From contig JAEUBA010000035.1 in assembly GCA_018257865.1 (NCBI GenBank), positions 124,001 to 188,000 of the forward strand: a stretch of DNA of 64,000 bases, read 5' to 3'. The stretch's first letter is position 1; each line of letters starts with the position of its first letter. The notes under the pieces were generated by a model. That model did no database searches. It was given only the letters and a program-made list of their open reading frames with translations, and was not told the DNA's origin. The stretch is from Stereocaulon alpinum (lineage: Eukaryota; Ascomycota; Lecanoromycetes; Lecanorales; Stereocaulaceae). The position numbers and the translations under genes were made by a program. Shown here one piece after another: positions 11,109 to 22,611 of this stretch.

Positions 11109-12335
11109 TCATTTACCAGACGTACTGGGGGGCGTCGCCCACTGGCGAAGCATCTGGTCCAGAGCACGTGTCCACTCAGTCTGACACGCATTTGCGAGTT
11201 TCTCGACGCCGGAAGACGTAGGATTACGTCCACCCCACATAGCAGGCTTGACCGCGAGCTGCTGGGCGTGTTTTTTGATGAGACCTCTGTAGAAAGGTGG
11301 CGGTCAGCACTGCGCCCTGTAATATGACGCGTGTAATCGCGTGTAATTGGAGGATGTTTCTGGAGTAACTCACTCGTTCTTGATCTTGATCAGTATCAAC
11401 CAGCAGTAGTTCCAGCTGCGGACACTCGCTTCATCGCCAATGACTTGCCACTTGGCGTCGTCGAGACATTCGGAGCTGAAGGGATAGTTCTTGGTCATGC
11501 CTCTCAGCTCGCTGAGGAGATTGTTCGAATTGACGTAGTGTGCCCAGGCGCTGGTCATGGCCTCAGTGACATCCCTGGTATTGTTGGACGCGAAGAGTTT
11601 CTCGATGCGGCGTAATTCTGTCAATGTATTGACGCGATGTGTTCTGAGAGAGCGGAGAAGTTGCTCCTTGTCGTTCTTGAGCAGCATGAATTAGTAATGC
11701 TTCCCAAACTAAACAGTAGCGGTAAGACACTCGAAGTACAAAGTTACAGGGCTCGGGAGCGGCACAACGCTAATAGCCGACGCTAGACAGGGGGCTGACT
11801 AAACCTCGGAGAGCGAGAAGCGAACAAACGTCAATGTAGCAGCAATGTGATATTGAGTCGAAGGATAGTGCAGACATGGGGGCAATATATAAGAAAACGA
11901 ATAGCGGCCGGAATTCGATGACAAACACAAAATATTACTCACCGCGCTCATGGTTCTTGAACTGCTCATTTTTCCTAGTGCGTTTCGATTGGGCTGCTGC
12001 GGAGCTGGTGTAGATATGTATAATGATCCGTCTGAGGAGGAGCTATGCGGTGATCTTGATGTCGGCAAAGGAGAAGGTGCGCTCAAAGTAGGATAGTCGC
12101 TTTTTGGTCTTGAAGAAGTGCGGTAGCTAGTATCTGATGGCGGTTGGCTTATTTTATCTCTGTTTTGAGCGTATGGCGATTCGTATGGTTGTGATGAATT
12201 TGCGATTGCTGTGAAAGATTTCGAACTCGTTGACTTTGTCGTTGCTGAAAGTGAGTGCTTCGATGAAGAAGAATGGTTGCTGGAGTGGGAAGGTGATTGC
12301 TTTTTCTGCGAACTGGAGGAGTTGTAATGATCCAT
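11109..12335 (-). CDS. Ser-rich protein with C-terminal helical domain, 290 aa, unknown
   Basis: On the minus strand the exons are 12335-11943, 11675-11374 and 11286-11109. The first exon is almost entirely Ser/Pro/Lys-rich and disordered (HSSNHSSSSKHSLS). Exons 2 and 3 encode a mostly helical region with conserved-looking Trp residues (SAWAHYVNSNN, SVRSWNYCWLIL, AMWGGRNP, CQTEWTRALDQML). The exon 2-3 join (GTGAGT donor, CTACAG acceptor, 87 bp) is strong. The 267-bp first intron is less certain because its acceptor was chosen by phase. No family was recognised. Confidence 0.55.
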
Positions 12336-15300
12336 TATAGTAGCTGGGAGAATAGAGCTTATATAGACTTGTACTGAAGGACCTAGACCGTGCCAATCTT
12401 GCTAAGTCACCGCCGCGAGAAGTTTCCGGAAGATTATTGCACACTCCGACGTGTAGTGTAGCGGGATTATCAGACCGTGTGAGTCTTGTATGATATGATT
12501 AATCCAACCCAATTAGTGTTCATGAAACAAAAGACAATGAAATAGTCAATGGATGTGATGACAATGCATTAGCTGAAGATCATGCAAGTAGCTGATTTTG
12601 ATGATGCAGAAAACCGGACCTCTTCGTCAAGATATACTGTGAGGCGTATCCCCTGAACAGTCCTCATTGGAATAGAGGTCGAATATTGGGTAGGACACAT
12701 TCCTCATGGATCTCGCAGTAAGGCTGCAGTCATCTCTGATTCTCGTCAGCAATAGGAGCTTCCATGTGTTAGACATCATGTCTTGGCGCGTTCCATGAGA
12801 TCTCATTGGAGATGTCAGCCTAAAGTGCCGTACAATGCATATAGATAATGCAACGTCCACGTTATCTCTAAGCCACAGTAAAACCCATAGTCTCTTATTT
12901 AAGATTTGGTACCTTGCATGACAACGGATGTGCCCGTCCTTGGGTCAGGAACACTATGCATGGAAGCAATAAATGATGCACAAGTAAGCCCAATCTGCGT
13001 CGTCCATTGACTACCTGTCAGGTCTTTAGCAACACCATAGTAATCCGGCCGATGCCACATGGAGGTGGGAGGAGCGACATCTTGCTCCAATGCCCCCAAT
13101 AGCCGCGATAGATAGACTGAGAATAGCTATGAGGTGGCACTCGTAGTCAGATTGTAGATCTCAGAATATGTTAAAGTTTACATAACAGAGAGATGGCAAA
13201 TCTATTGTGGGATTTTGAGTTCTGGCTAAACGTCTTCGGTAAGCGCGTCATGCTTAGCGCTTACTCATTGGTCCTTAAAAAAGGCAATTCGAGACAGGAA
13301 ATGCCCCATAATCCAACTTCATCGAGAGATAATGTGATTAAGGATCGAGCAGAGCCTCACCAACCTCGAGATGGACAGTACAGTAAGAAACCCTCAGCCT
13401 CTTCCGCAGTTTCAGCCTATGGCTGTGAAAAAAAAAGCCAAACTTCCTCGAAAGGGACATCCGTCAACTGCTTGACTACTAGAAGTAGTCATCATCGCTC
13501 CTTCGACCCTGTGGGTTATTGTTAATCCGGACGGGACCCCGTGTTTTATGTTCATAATGACCTATCAATAGAGCGCTGTTGAGCAGTCGAGGATGCATAT
13601 GTTTCTGCGTACCTGCATTCAGGGATGCATTCTCCCACGTGGTTCCCATCCCCAATGCCGCCGCTTACGTATGTACCTGCAGTTTTAACTACAAGCATGA
13701 CGTTATTCGAGACTCTGCCCTGCGGCATGCGGCTTAAGCTAATGCAGGTACATTCAGACAGCTTCCTTCGCTTCTAATTCCGCATAATATGTGTAGCTCT
13801 AGACCATTCCTACGGCCAAGCCGACGTACGAAATGTGAAGAACGAGCCATTATCTTATCACGCTTTCCCCGGAGAGTAACCCCGTGATTCGCCAGTCACT
13901 GATGAGTATGAGCAGTATACGACTTTATCTTCAGCCGTACCCGACTAAGCACCAGCTACTCGCTCCATCAGTGTTCTTCTCAATTTCATTGAACAACAGG
14001 CATCATAGCCTAAGCCCTAGTTTTGATCAAACCAGGCAACGGGCTGTCTACATCATCGGCATGTATTTCCCAGACGCCAAGAATATCAGAATAGCAGTTT
14101 GATAAAACTGACTGTGACCATTGAATGCGGCCTCATCGCAACCAGGGGCCTGTGCCCTCGCCGGAGATGATTATACCAAATAGGTATCCCGATGCCGTCA
14201 TCTCGGATCACAATTGTTGAGAGATTCTCTATACTTTCAAAGCAAGGCATTGCTTCAGTCATTTGGCACGCGGAGAGGGCCGAAACTACGGAAATAGCCT
14301 TCAGGTGTCATTCGATATCCGTATTCAATGTCAAATTTGCCAATTGGCTGCACTACTTGGGCTCCGAGTCTCATACAGCAACCAACCTCCAACACTTGAA
14401 AAGCGGGCCCTCAGTCGAAGATGGAAATAAGATTCCTTATCTGACAACGCGCCCCAGCTGCGGAGAATTTTCGAGACGCGACGCACGGGCCAAAGACTTC
14501 GTCGGCGCCACCCGGTCCTGAGATCGCCTCCCCGCCTCGCCCGCCACATCCAACAGCGGCACCTGAAACATTCAGCCCCCTGATCGCACGTGGTGAAGCT
14601 CGGGAGCTTCAACAACGACGATCACCACCGAATCCGGCGCTAATACCCGGTTGGTATGGCAGAGCTTGCATCTAATCTGATTGTGATTCCAAAACTTCGA
14701 ACACGATATCTCGATAAGTTATCAATAATCCTTCAGCGCTCGCGTTTCGGGAAGGATTACGAGAACCGAACACCCCTGTTCGTCAGGCAGACAGCATCCT
14801 TCACAGCACTCGCACGCTAAGTGAAGATACTATACTTAGAGTCTCTGCATCGTCAAGGGATCACGCCAAACGGCCATGGCCTGCGATGAACCCAACCAAT
14901 ACAATCCATATCCCAAATATAGACGCACTGATTGGTCAGACCTAGATCGAGAAGTCGAGCAACGTTAATGGATCCCCCGCTCCTTTCAACTTCAATACAT
15001 ACGTAGCGCCAACGAGATCTCCAACACAGACAGGACGTACTAAAGCGCGCGAGCCCAATCCCTCTCGAGAGCGCACAAACAGTCACGACTCTCATAAGCC
15101 CAGAGCTCGGAAACACTTCTGATAGAGTTGTCCCGTGGTCGAATTCCTGCTATGGAAACGGAGGAGGGTTTTCGAGGTTTTTGTGTTTGCTGTGGTATAC
15201 GGGTTAAGAGAAGGAGGCAATGAAGAAGTAGTGTACGGGTGAAGAAGGATTGATCTTGAGGGATACTGACTCGGACCTCGGAAGTAGAGAATTCTGTAAT

Positions 15301-15374
15301 ATAATGTAGTTGATATTGTTCTCCAGAGCCCGTAGCACAACACTCCTACATCTCCGCTCCGTTGTCACAACCGC
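12336..15374. other. Long gene-poor stretch
   Basis: About 3 kb with only short unrelated ORFs. The one region of interest is the possible small-gene remnant at 12633-13099, listed separately. I saw no RNA gene, transposase or clear repeat. The 3' end of the aldehyde dehydrogenase gene lies at the right edge. Confidence 0.4.
12633..13099 (-). pseudogene. Possible remnant of a small, perhaps secreted, protein gene
   Basis: Two minus-strand frames have protein-like composition. One at 13099-12911 contains SMWHRPDYYGVAKDLTG and SVPDPRTGTSVVMQG, ending at a GTACC that could be a donor. The other, at about 12810-12633, contains SNTWKLLLLTRIRDDC and PIFDLYSNEDCSGD and ends in a stop. The obvious splice between them puts the second piece out of frame by one base, and no in-frame start with a signal peptide was found. 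It may be a decayed gene or a gene whose exons I could not resolve. Confidence 0.25.
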
Positions 15375-17404
15375 CTACGCATTCCTCACTATTCTCCCCA
15401 ACCCCCTAACCCTCCTCCACACACCAATCCCATACCCCAACTCCACAACCCCACTACAAACCTCCCACGCCTTCCTTGCGCTCTTGATCGGATAGTCCAA
15501 GGCCCCCGGTATACTCGTCCCCAACAACCAAGGCACCCGATCCATACAAACAGCCTTCGTATTACAGATCGCCCTTAAGCCTTCTTCTCCTCCAAATCGA
15601 CCATAGCCGCTTCCCTTGACGCCACCGAAGGGCAGTGAGACGGCGTAGTAGACTGCGAAGTCGTTGACGGAAACCATGCCTGCTTTTACTTCGTTGGTGA
15701 CACGTTGTAGGGAGGTGGAGTCGGTACCGAAGACACTGGCGCCTAGGGCGTAGGAGGTTGAGTTTGCGATTTCGATGGCGTGGGAGACGGAGGTAGCGGG
15801 CATGAGGACGCAGATGGGGGCGAAGAGTTCTTCGTTCGCAATGCGCATGGAGGGTGTGATGTCCACGAGAAGGGTGGGCTGGAAGTAGTGGCCTTTGGGA
15901 TGTTTTTCGTGAGTGTAGCGTTGTCCGCCAATGAGGCAGCGAGCTCCTTGGCTGACAGCGTCCGCAATGAGGGATTCGAGTTGTGAGAAGCGAGCGTCTG
16001 AGATCATGGCTCCGACATCTACATTGTCTGGATCCTCGAGGGAGGAGCCCACTCGTAGAGAACGAATGCGGTTTCCGAGGATGGAGATGAGGCCTTGGTA
16101 TATCTTTGGGAGGCAGATGATCCGTTCGATACCGATGCAATTCTGGCCGGCTGATTGAAATGTTCCTCGCATCAATATACTGGCTATCTGATGTATGTTC
16201 CTAACATCATCAAGAATGATGGCTGGGTCTTTTCCTCCTAGCTCTACGCAGACGGGCGTGAGAGATTTGGCAGCTGATGCTGCAACATGGTGGGCGATCG
16301 GGCGGGAGCCAATGAAGGTTATATGGTTAATGTCTTGATGGGAAGTTAAATGACTGGCAACCTGGGGCCAGCAGAGGACAGGTTGAACGAGACTGGGGGA
16401 ATGGCCGCATGATGCGAGCGCTGCGCGGGCTATAGAGGCAAAGTACTGAGTTGACCAGGCAGTATTTTCGGACCCTTTGACAACGATGGCCGAACCAGTG
16501 AAGAGGCTCGATATCAGTGGGCCCATGAAGTTGTGAAACTGTACTATCCATAAGCAGTGAATTTCTGAAGATTGCTGGGATAGATACGTACAGGGTAGCT
16601 GTCGAAAGTCAGCAGGCTGAAGACAGCGCGGCAGTATTCCCTTTGGGAGAGGAGAGACTTACTTCCAGCTCACGCAAGCAGCCACAATACCTAATGGTTC
16701 CCATCGGACTTCGTTGTGTTTATACATCATTAGGAAGTTCGTCGGTCTTCTCTCCGGCTTCAAAGCCTTCTCCCCATGCTGTATGGTCCATTTCAATTTC
16801 TCAACCGTAACCAGTATCTCCCCAAGCGACGCATCAACCTTGGTCTTCCCAGAGTCGAGGCATGCGACAGTAGCAATGATTTCCTGGTTCTCGAGTATGT
16901 ACCTGCGTAGGGGTAGCGCGTTAGCCATCTTGCTCGTAGCGGAAATCATGTAGTTTGCGGTGGCGTACCTGAGCAACGTCTTCAAGACCTTCCTCCTCTG
17001 TTTGAACGTGGTCTTTGCCCATTCTATTTGTGCTTTTTTCGCCTTGGCTATAGCTCTGTCGATCCCCTCTGGGGTGGAAGGGTTTACGAGGCCAAGTAGT
17101 CGTCCATTGGCCGGGCAGTAGCATTGTATAGCGCTCGAACCGGAGACCTGTCCATGATATTAGTCTATATACAAGCCCAAGACATCAATTACATAGGTAC
17201 CTTGATGCTGGGTTGCTCCAGCACCTCTCCTTTCCACTCTGGGTCGCATTGCTTGAGTAATGGGACATGGCAATTCGCGGGCTGCTCGTCGCTATCGTTG
17301 AGGACAGTATAGTTGAAAGCGGTGAAAACACAGGTGATTGATATTATGAAGATGAGTACTTCGAGCCATGGTACCTGATCGGGAAGGTGGTTGAGGGTGT
17401 CCAT
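15375..17404 (-). CDS. MSC7: MSC7-type membrane-anchored aldehyde dehydrogenase, 597 aa
   Basis: Minus-strand exons 17404-17201, 17147-16969, 16902-16663, 16598-16592 (7 bases) and 16538-15375. An N-terminal hydrophobic helix (WLEVLIFIISITCVFTAF) precedes the ALDH fold, as in the yeast MSC7 family. Catalytic features are present: Glu about 309 in VELGGKDPA and the nucleophile Cys about 344 in SAGQNCIGIERI, plus FGGVKGSGYGRFGGEEGL near the end. The protein should oxidise aldehydes with NAD(P) at a membrane; its substrate is unknown. The 66-bp intron 16968-16903 has no in-frame stop, and removing it restores TLLRYILENQE. The micro-exon restores the conserved WNYPFHN block. Confidence 0.9.
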
Positions 17405-17764
17405 GGGAGGGATGTGGTGTGGTAGAGAACTTTATTTCATGGTCTACAGCGCGTCTTACATCAACCACGAAATTTAGTCTCACTTTGCAACAGTTCGGAT
17501 TTGTTTTTGAGGGCCAATGATTAATTCAAGGTATGATATTAAGCCAATAGCCGTGCTTGAGAAGACTTATAGCAACGCTCGGTACTCCCTTCCTCCCATT
17601 AACAATCTTTTCGCCCCCGTCTGGTATAGAAACAGCAGAAACAGTGGTATCATCGCGCTCTTCCATGCTCGACCTTACACACAGTATCACCGCACCTTCC
17701 ACCGCGCACCCCAAAGATTGTCCAGGCCTTCGTCCCCTCTCCTAGGCCGCGACAACCTCGGGGA

Positions 17765-18111
17765 TTAGACCGCGCTTCTCCCTCCTCTCCGTCCCCCACC
17801 ACGGCCGCAAGTCAGGCAGGAGATGATGATGTCGAAGAGGGAGACGATGCCGGCGATGATGGCTTGGAGGACAGCACCGATACCGTTAACGATGGCCATG
17901 AGGCAAGCCCCAATGGTCTGGAAGATGGACTTGATCTGAAATGTGATGTAAATTAGCCAGGTGCAGATGGAGAGGAGGGCTGTAAGGATCCAAGAGCGGA
18001 ACAGCTCATAGAGACTACTGAGACATGGGAGACAATGTCTGTTTGTTGCAGATGCCATTTCTGTGTAGGGTGCTTCAATGAGGGACTTACGCATGATACG
18101 ACGGCGCCCAT
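17765..18111 (-). CDS. Small conserved fungal membrane protein, 63 aa
   Basis: Minus-strand exons 18111-18091 (MGAVVSC, 7 codons) and 17935-17765, with a 155-bp intron (GTAAGT donor, TTTCAG acceptor). The product is one long hydrophobic stretch rich in Ile, Ala and Gly (GACLMAIVNGIGAVLQAII, then LFDIIISCLTC) ending in a basic Gly/Arg tail (GRGGGRRGGR). Small proteins starting MGAVVSC with this pattern are widespread in Pezizomycotina and uncharacterised. MG at the start and the nearby Cys suggest possible myristoylation and palmitoylation; this is inference. A longer in-frame reading upstream lacks the conserved start and is intron. Confidence 0.75.
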
Positions 18112-18837
18112 TTTGACTGATGTAGCGCGTAGAGCAGCTTGTTTGTGTGGGCAGAATTTGACGGTTTGTTGATAGGGGGTACCTGTTGTTTGTATGTTTG
18201 GAAGATGTCTGCTGCTTGGAAAACAGAAATGGTTGGCGTTCGAAGCTAGGTGAATTGGGAGGCGCGGTGATTAAGCGGGATTGCACGAACGACTTTTCGC
18301 TTCTTCGGGATGGGGAATTTGAGGATGCAATTTCCTCAAAACGAGGGCAAGCCTCATCGTTTTATATCATTCCAACCAACGACACCGCTTTTCGATGCTA
18401 AGATGATGGGATGATCTCATTCTTTGGCTGTCCTATGAAAGTACTCCATGATTGCAGCAAGACGATGCGCCAAACCCAATAGTCTTGGAAAGGACCACGA
18501 GACAGCTTCTTAGGGCGACTTTCAAGCCTCGATGCTTTCTGGTCATGATGCGCACAGCCACAGCTAAGGAATTGTCAGGGGACTAGTTCTCGTCTTCCAT
18601 CATTAGGCATCTACCCTGCCGCTGGTAATTGGCTGTTTCGCTGCTGATCGCGCAGATCATAGGTAAGAGCGCCACCGCTAAGTCCCTCTTCATTGTGGGT
18701 CCTGTGGCTGATCGCTTTTCAATATCCGACACTCGCCCGAACACGCAATGATCTGCAGACAGTCTGCAGACTGCAGGTATGATCAGTAACTGGGACCAAC
18801 AGGACCAACAGGACTGAGCGTCTCATTTCCTCGTACG

Positions 18838-20411
18838 ATGGACAAAACGCCGATCAAGATCCGCGGCAAGAAGAGGTTCTCTGCTCGAACAAACGGCGCA
18901 GCGCAGTCGATACAGTCCGCCCTGACCTCGGACCCGAAGGGCAAACATCCTTGCCCCGACACATCGAGATCCTTTGGTCCTCCTACTAAGCTTGCTCGTC
19001 AAACTGCATCAAAGTTGCAGCCGAAGGGTTTCGCCAAATGCTCGTCTCGGCTGGAGCTGTTACCTACCGAGTTATTGGAAGTCATCTTCTTCTACTGTTT
19101 AAACATCAGTCTGCCACAAGCCTCTCCCGTTATCGGTCAAAAGCTCGCCTCGATATATGTTAAGAGTCGTCTCGTGCTCCAGGTTCTCGGTGCATCGAAG
19201 AACCCGATATACAGCTGGGAGAATGAAGCAGGACAATTGAAGGAGCTGGTTAGCTTCGACTATCCCTGTGAGGCAGAACAAGCGGACGCCCAATCGGCTA
19301 TCTTGCGGCAGAGATGGATGACACTGCCTTTTGTCAGACAACTGATACCGGACTACATTGTCAAGACGATTGTACGAGAACTCGGTGCGAGGAAGCTACA
19401 ATGGATGGGCCAAGGACCAGCTGTGAGTAGGGAGAGTGAGCCTGTCATCCGGAAGTACTTGGAAGACAGCGCCCTACACTTCAGTCATACAATACGGAAA
19501 GGCTCGCCCGCCTACTGGGAGCTCAGTTGGCCCTCCAAACACCCTACATACTATCAGACACGCCTGGGAATTGGACTCCGCGACGGTCTCATCACACTGC
19601 TCGATGTCTATCCTCGAGACGGGGTGGCAAACCGCGCCTGGACAAGCATTACATGGAGGATTCTGAATTGTGTCGAGGGTTGTCAGATCCCAGAAAAACT
19701 CTTGCACGGGCCCTGGACGGACGAAAAATGCGATTTTCTGGAACTTGCGATACGAGGAAACGCCCAAGTTGATTGGGTTACGTCAACAAGTGGAGAGGTT
19801 GCCGAGCAGGGCTTCATGCAGGCCATACATTCCCACAACTACCGAGCCATCCGAGCGCTACGTGCTAGAACTGGATCGGTACCTCAACCCTTAAACCTTG
19901 AGCACTATCCCCTTTCCTTGAACCAGATACATAACGCGGATAATCAATGGCGCTTGGATCCGCGTCCGATACATCGAGATCCTATCTGCCGAGGCGTGGG
20001 CATTGTACCCCAACGGAAACATCTGAGAAAAGCAGGTACGTACTTTTGAGAGCGTTTTTTCTTCCCTCTTCGTACCTGGTGCGCAGAACACCGTTTGAGG
20101 CTATGATCCCCAAACCCACCTGACACGCTGTTCTACAACGCTGTCTTGTCAACATGGAAGAGTGATACTGACTCCGAACCCACATAGTCCTAGAAGAAGG
20201 ATGCCCACTCGACGTAGTCAAAGCACTTCTCGAGGTCCCCGGAACGGACTTTGATTTCGATGATAGAGACATTTTGCAGTGGATTGCTCGGGAGACTGGA
20301 CGCGGCAATCCAGACGCAGAGTGGCTACGAGAGTACATTCGCCTCCATGACCGTATAAGAAGTGACGAGGCGACACCACGCCCATATCTTTGTCGCATGG
20401 TCATGAAATGA
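18838..20411 (+). CDS. F-box-like protein, 473 aa
   Basis: Exons 18838-20035 and 20188-20411; intron 152 bp, phase 1. After a basic disordered N terminus, residues about 70-100 give an F-box-like signature (RLELLPTELLEVIFFYCLN, then LPQASPVIG), the pattern of a large fungal family of putative SCF substrate adaptors. The rest is helical, with an ankyrin-like piece across the splice (HLRKAVLEEGCPLDVVKALL). The segment at 19880-19990 looks less conserved and could hide another in-frame intron. Substrate unknown. The gene converges on the DNA glycosylase gene, 304 bases apart. Confidence 0.72.
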
Positions 20412-20715
20412 GCTATCGATACGCGGGTTATATATTAGCTTTGTGTTTTGCTCGTTGTGCATGATGAATTTAGATCTGCTTATGCTATGATATGCTGAGC
20501 TATCGTCCGCTACGCTAAGCTGAGCTATACTAGATAATGCCAAATAGCAAATGTTCAGCTCATATGGGGTATCAATCAAGAGCTGTAGATATGACGTATG
20601 CTAGATAATGAATTGTTTGTTGAAATGCCATATAGTTTGCTCTGCACATGTTTGGTATGCAGGGTTGATGCTAGAGGAGTAGAAGTCGGAGCAAGGAGGT
20701 AGCAGTCTAAGCATC

Positions 20716-22611
20716 TCATTCTTCGTCGATATCTTCTTCAAACTCAGATTCAGACTCCGGTGCATCTGTGAGGTCGCTCATCTCCTCATCTTCTTCCTCT
20801 TCGAATGAGTCCTCATCTTCATCGTCTTTCGCCTTCTCAGTGGCTTTTGGAGTCTTCGCCTTTGCTGATTTTGCACCCTTGGCTGCTTTCGGTGTTGATT
20901 TGGGAGTAGCAGCTGTCTTGGCTTTTCCCTTGGTTTTCGTGGGCGTTGTGGAAGATGGAGCCTTCTTCTTGCCGGCCTTCGCGGGACTTGCGCCAACTTC
21001 TCCACCCTCTGCCACATCTTCCGTTGCTTCATCATCATCCTCATCGGCCTTTTTCCCCTTCTTCTTCGGCGTCGGCTTCGGCGTATCCACACCCCCCTTC
21101 TTAGCCCCCAACCTCTTAACCAAATGCTCAATCACACAATTCGCTTCCGCCCACCCAGCACTCTTATCCCCTGTAGCAGCTCTACATCTCGGACAATTCT
21201 TTCCATGATTTAGGAAGAGTTGATGCAAGCCGTATTTAAGATGATCAGGTAATCTGACTTCGCAATGGCTGAATGTAGAGTTCCTATCTGCTTTCTTTGC
21301 TTTTGGTCCTCTAGATTCGTCGGGTGGGACCCAGCCTAGGTACCTGCAAAGTCGAAAGACGTGCGTGTCGACTGCGAAGGAGGGACGCTGCATGCAGAAG
21401 AGGGCTACGCAAGAAGCGGTTTTGACGCCGATGCCGGGGAGTTCGATGAATGTATAGAGTGCATCTTCGGTAGAGAGGACGTGGTAGTAGTCGAGTGTGA
21501 GGGAACCAGACCGGAGAAGTTGGTATTCGGCTTCTTTCTCGTCTGTGAAGTCCTCGCCTGCTTCTTTAGCTTTGTTGAGGGTAGCGCGGCGTTCTTCGTT
21601 TTCCGTGTGGACGATATCGAGGATAGCTTTGATATTCTTGCTCTTGCTGTCTGCGAGACCACCGCACTCAATAGCGTCGAAGACTTCTTTCTGTGTTGCG
21701 AGGCGCACAGCGTTCCAGTCGACGCTGCCTTTGCCCAAACCCTTTGTCTCTAGACCGAAGCGTTTGACGAGCCCTTGGAATGCATTGCTAGAGTTCGCCC
21801 CCGTCGTCGCAGCGCTGAGGAGTGTACGTATCAGGGCATCGAGGATCGAAGGAACTTGGCCACAGCCTGCTATCTGCGTTCGTGGTGGAGGGATCGTGTC
21901 TGGTTGTACGAAGGTCGGCTTTCGGTCGTCGGGAATGATGGTGAGCAACAAGTCATGGACGATTTGGGCTTCTTCTGCTGTTGGGCGAGGCCAGTCAGGG
22001 AAGGGAGATTTGCCCGGTGTAAGACCGTATGATTTGGCTGTCTTTGCTTTCTTCTTTGCCAGTCCTTCGACTTCACCGACAGCTTTAGACGCTTTGGCCC
22101 CCTCTATGACCTCCTTCGTATCTTCAATCTGTTCCTCCTTCTCTGCTTTCTTTGTAGTCTTGGCCTTCTTAGGCGATGGCTTTACGTCGCCGGTCTCCTC
22201 TTCTTTCACCTTGGCCTCTGCGCCTGGGCGCCTGCCCATGTTGTGTGGAAGCTCATCAGGGTCGTCCTCGACCTTAGGTGCAGGCTCGGCTCTCTTGCGT
22301 TTCCGTCCGGTGTTCGCGGCCACGGGCGACCCTTCTTGTTCCTCGGCTTTGAGAGGCTGCTTCTTGGCGGTCTTCTTTGTTGAGGGGGTAGGCTTGCTGA
22401 CAGATTTGGGGGTCACTAAAGGGTCGGTCGTGGCATGGGGTTTTTGCTTCGGTGTCTGCTTCTTCGAAGCTGGCTTCGTTCTGCCGCCTGCTTTGCGATT
22501 CGTTGGCGCAGGTGTAGCAGGTGGGCTCGACATTTGCTCGGAGATGTTCTCCTTTTCTGAACTCATGCTTGCTGTCTTCGCAGCTGCCCCACGAGTTGCT
22601 CGAGTTGACAT
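20716..22611 (-). CDS. HhH-GPD DNA glycosylase, endonuclease III-like, 631 aa
   Basis: A single minus-strand exon; the ATG at 22611-22609 (MSTRATRG) is the first in frame. The central domain (residues about 230-510) has the helix-hairpin-helix LPGIGVKTASCVALF with the catalytic Lys, followed by FAVDTHVFRLCRYLGW with the catalytic Asp. This supports base-excision repair glycosylase/AP-lyase activity in the nucleus. The long N-terminal (about 230 aa) and C-terminal (about 120 aa) tails are Lys/Pro/Ala-rich, then very acidic at the end (EEEEDEEMSDL), like chromatin-associated proteins. The Cys cluster after the domain (NCPRC, then NCVIEHL) is incomplete for a 4Fe-4S loop. Confidence 0.88.
   Translation of the reverse strand: MSTRATRGAAAKTASMSSEKENISEQMSSPPATPAPTNRKAGGRTKPASKKQTPKQKPHATTDPLVTPKSVSKPTPSTKKTAKKQPLKAEEQEGSPVAANTGRKRKRAEPAPKVEDDPDELPHNMGRRPGAEAKVKEEETGDVKPSPKKAKTTKKAEKEEQIEDTKEVIEGAKASKAVGEVEGLAKKKAKTAKSYGLTPGKSPFPDWPRPTAEEAQIVHDLLLTIIPDDRKPTFVQPDTIPPPRTQIAGCGQVPSILDALIRTLLSAATTGANSSNAFQGLVKRFGLETKGLGKGSVDWNAVRLATQKEVFDAIECGGLADSKSKNIKAILDIVHTENEERRATLNKAKEAGEDFTDEKEAEYQLLRSGSLTLDYYHVLSTEDALYTFIELPGIGVKTASCVALFCMQRPSFAVDTHVFRLCRYLGWVPPDESRGPKAKKADRNSTFSHCEVRLPDHLKYGLHQLFLNHGKNCPRCRAATGDKSAGWAEANCVIEHLVKRLGAKKGGVDTPKPTPKKKGKKADEDDDEATEDVAEGGEVGASPAKAGKKKAPSSTTPTKTKGKAKTAATPKSTPKAAKGAKSAKAKTPKATEKAKDDEDEDSFEEEEDEEMSDLTDAPESESEFEEDIDEE

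Noticed and set aside
12358..12365. TATATAAG on the minus strand upstream of the Ser-rich gene
   Set aside because: It lies only 23 bases before the ATG, too close for a usual TATA-to-start distance plus leader, so I did not annotate it as the promoter.
13193..13525. 110-codon plus-strand ORF
   Set aside because: Composition is not protein-like, there is no family, and nothing nearby extends it.
15562..16140. 192-codon ORF antiparallel frame inside the aldehyde dehydrogenase gene
   Set aside because: Arg/His-rich shadow of the real minus-strand coding frame.
17765..18286. 173-codon ORF as the full gene for the small membrane protein
   Set aside because: The upstream half lies in an intron with good splice sites; the conserved MGAVVSC start comes from a separate 7-codon exon.
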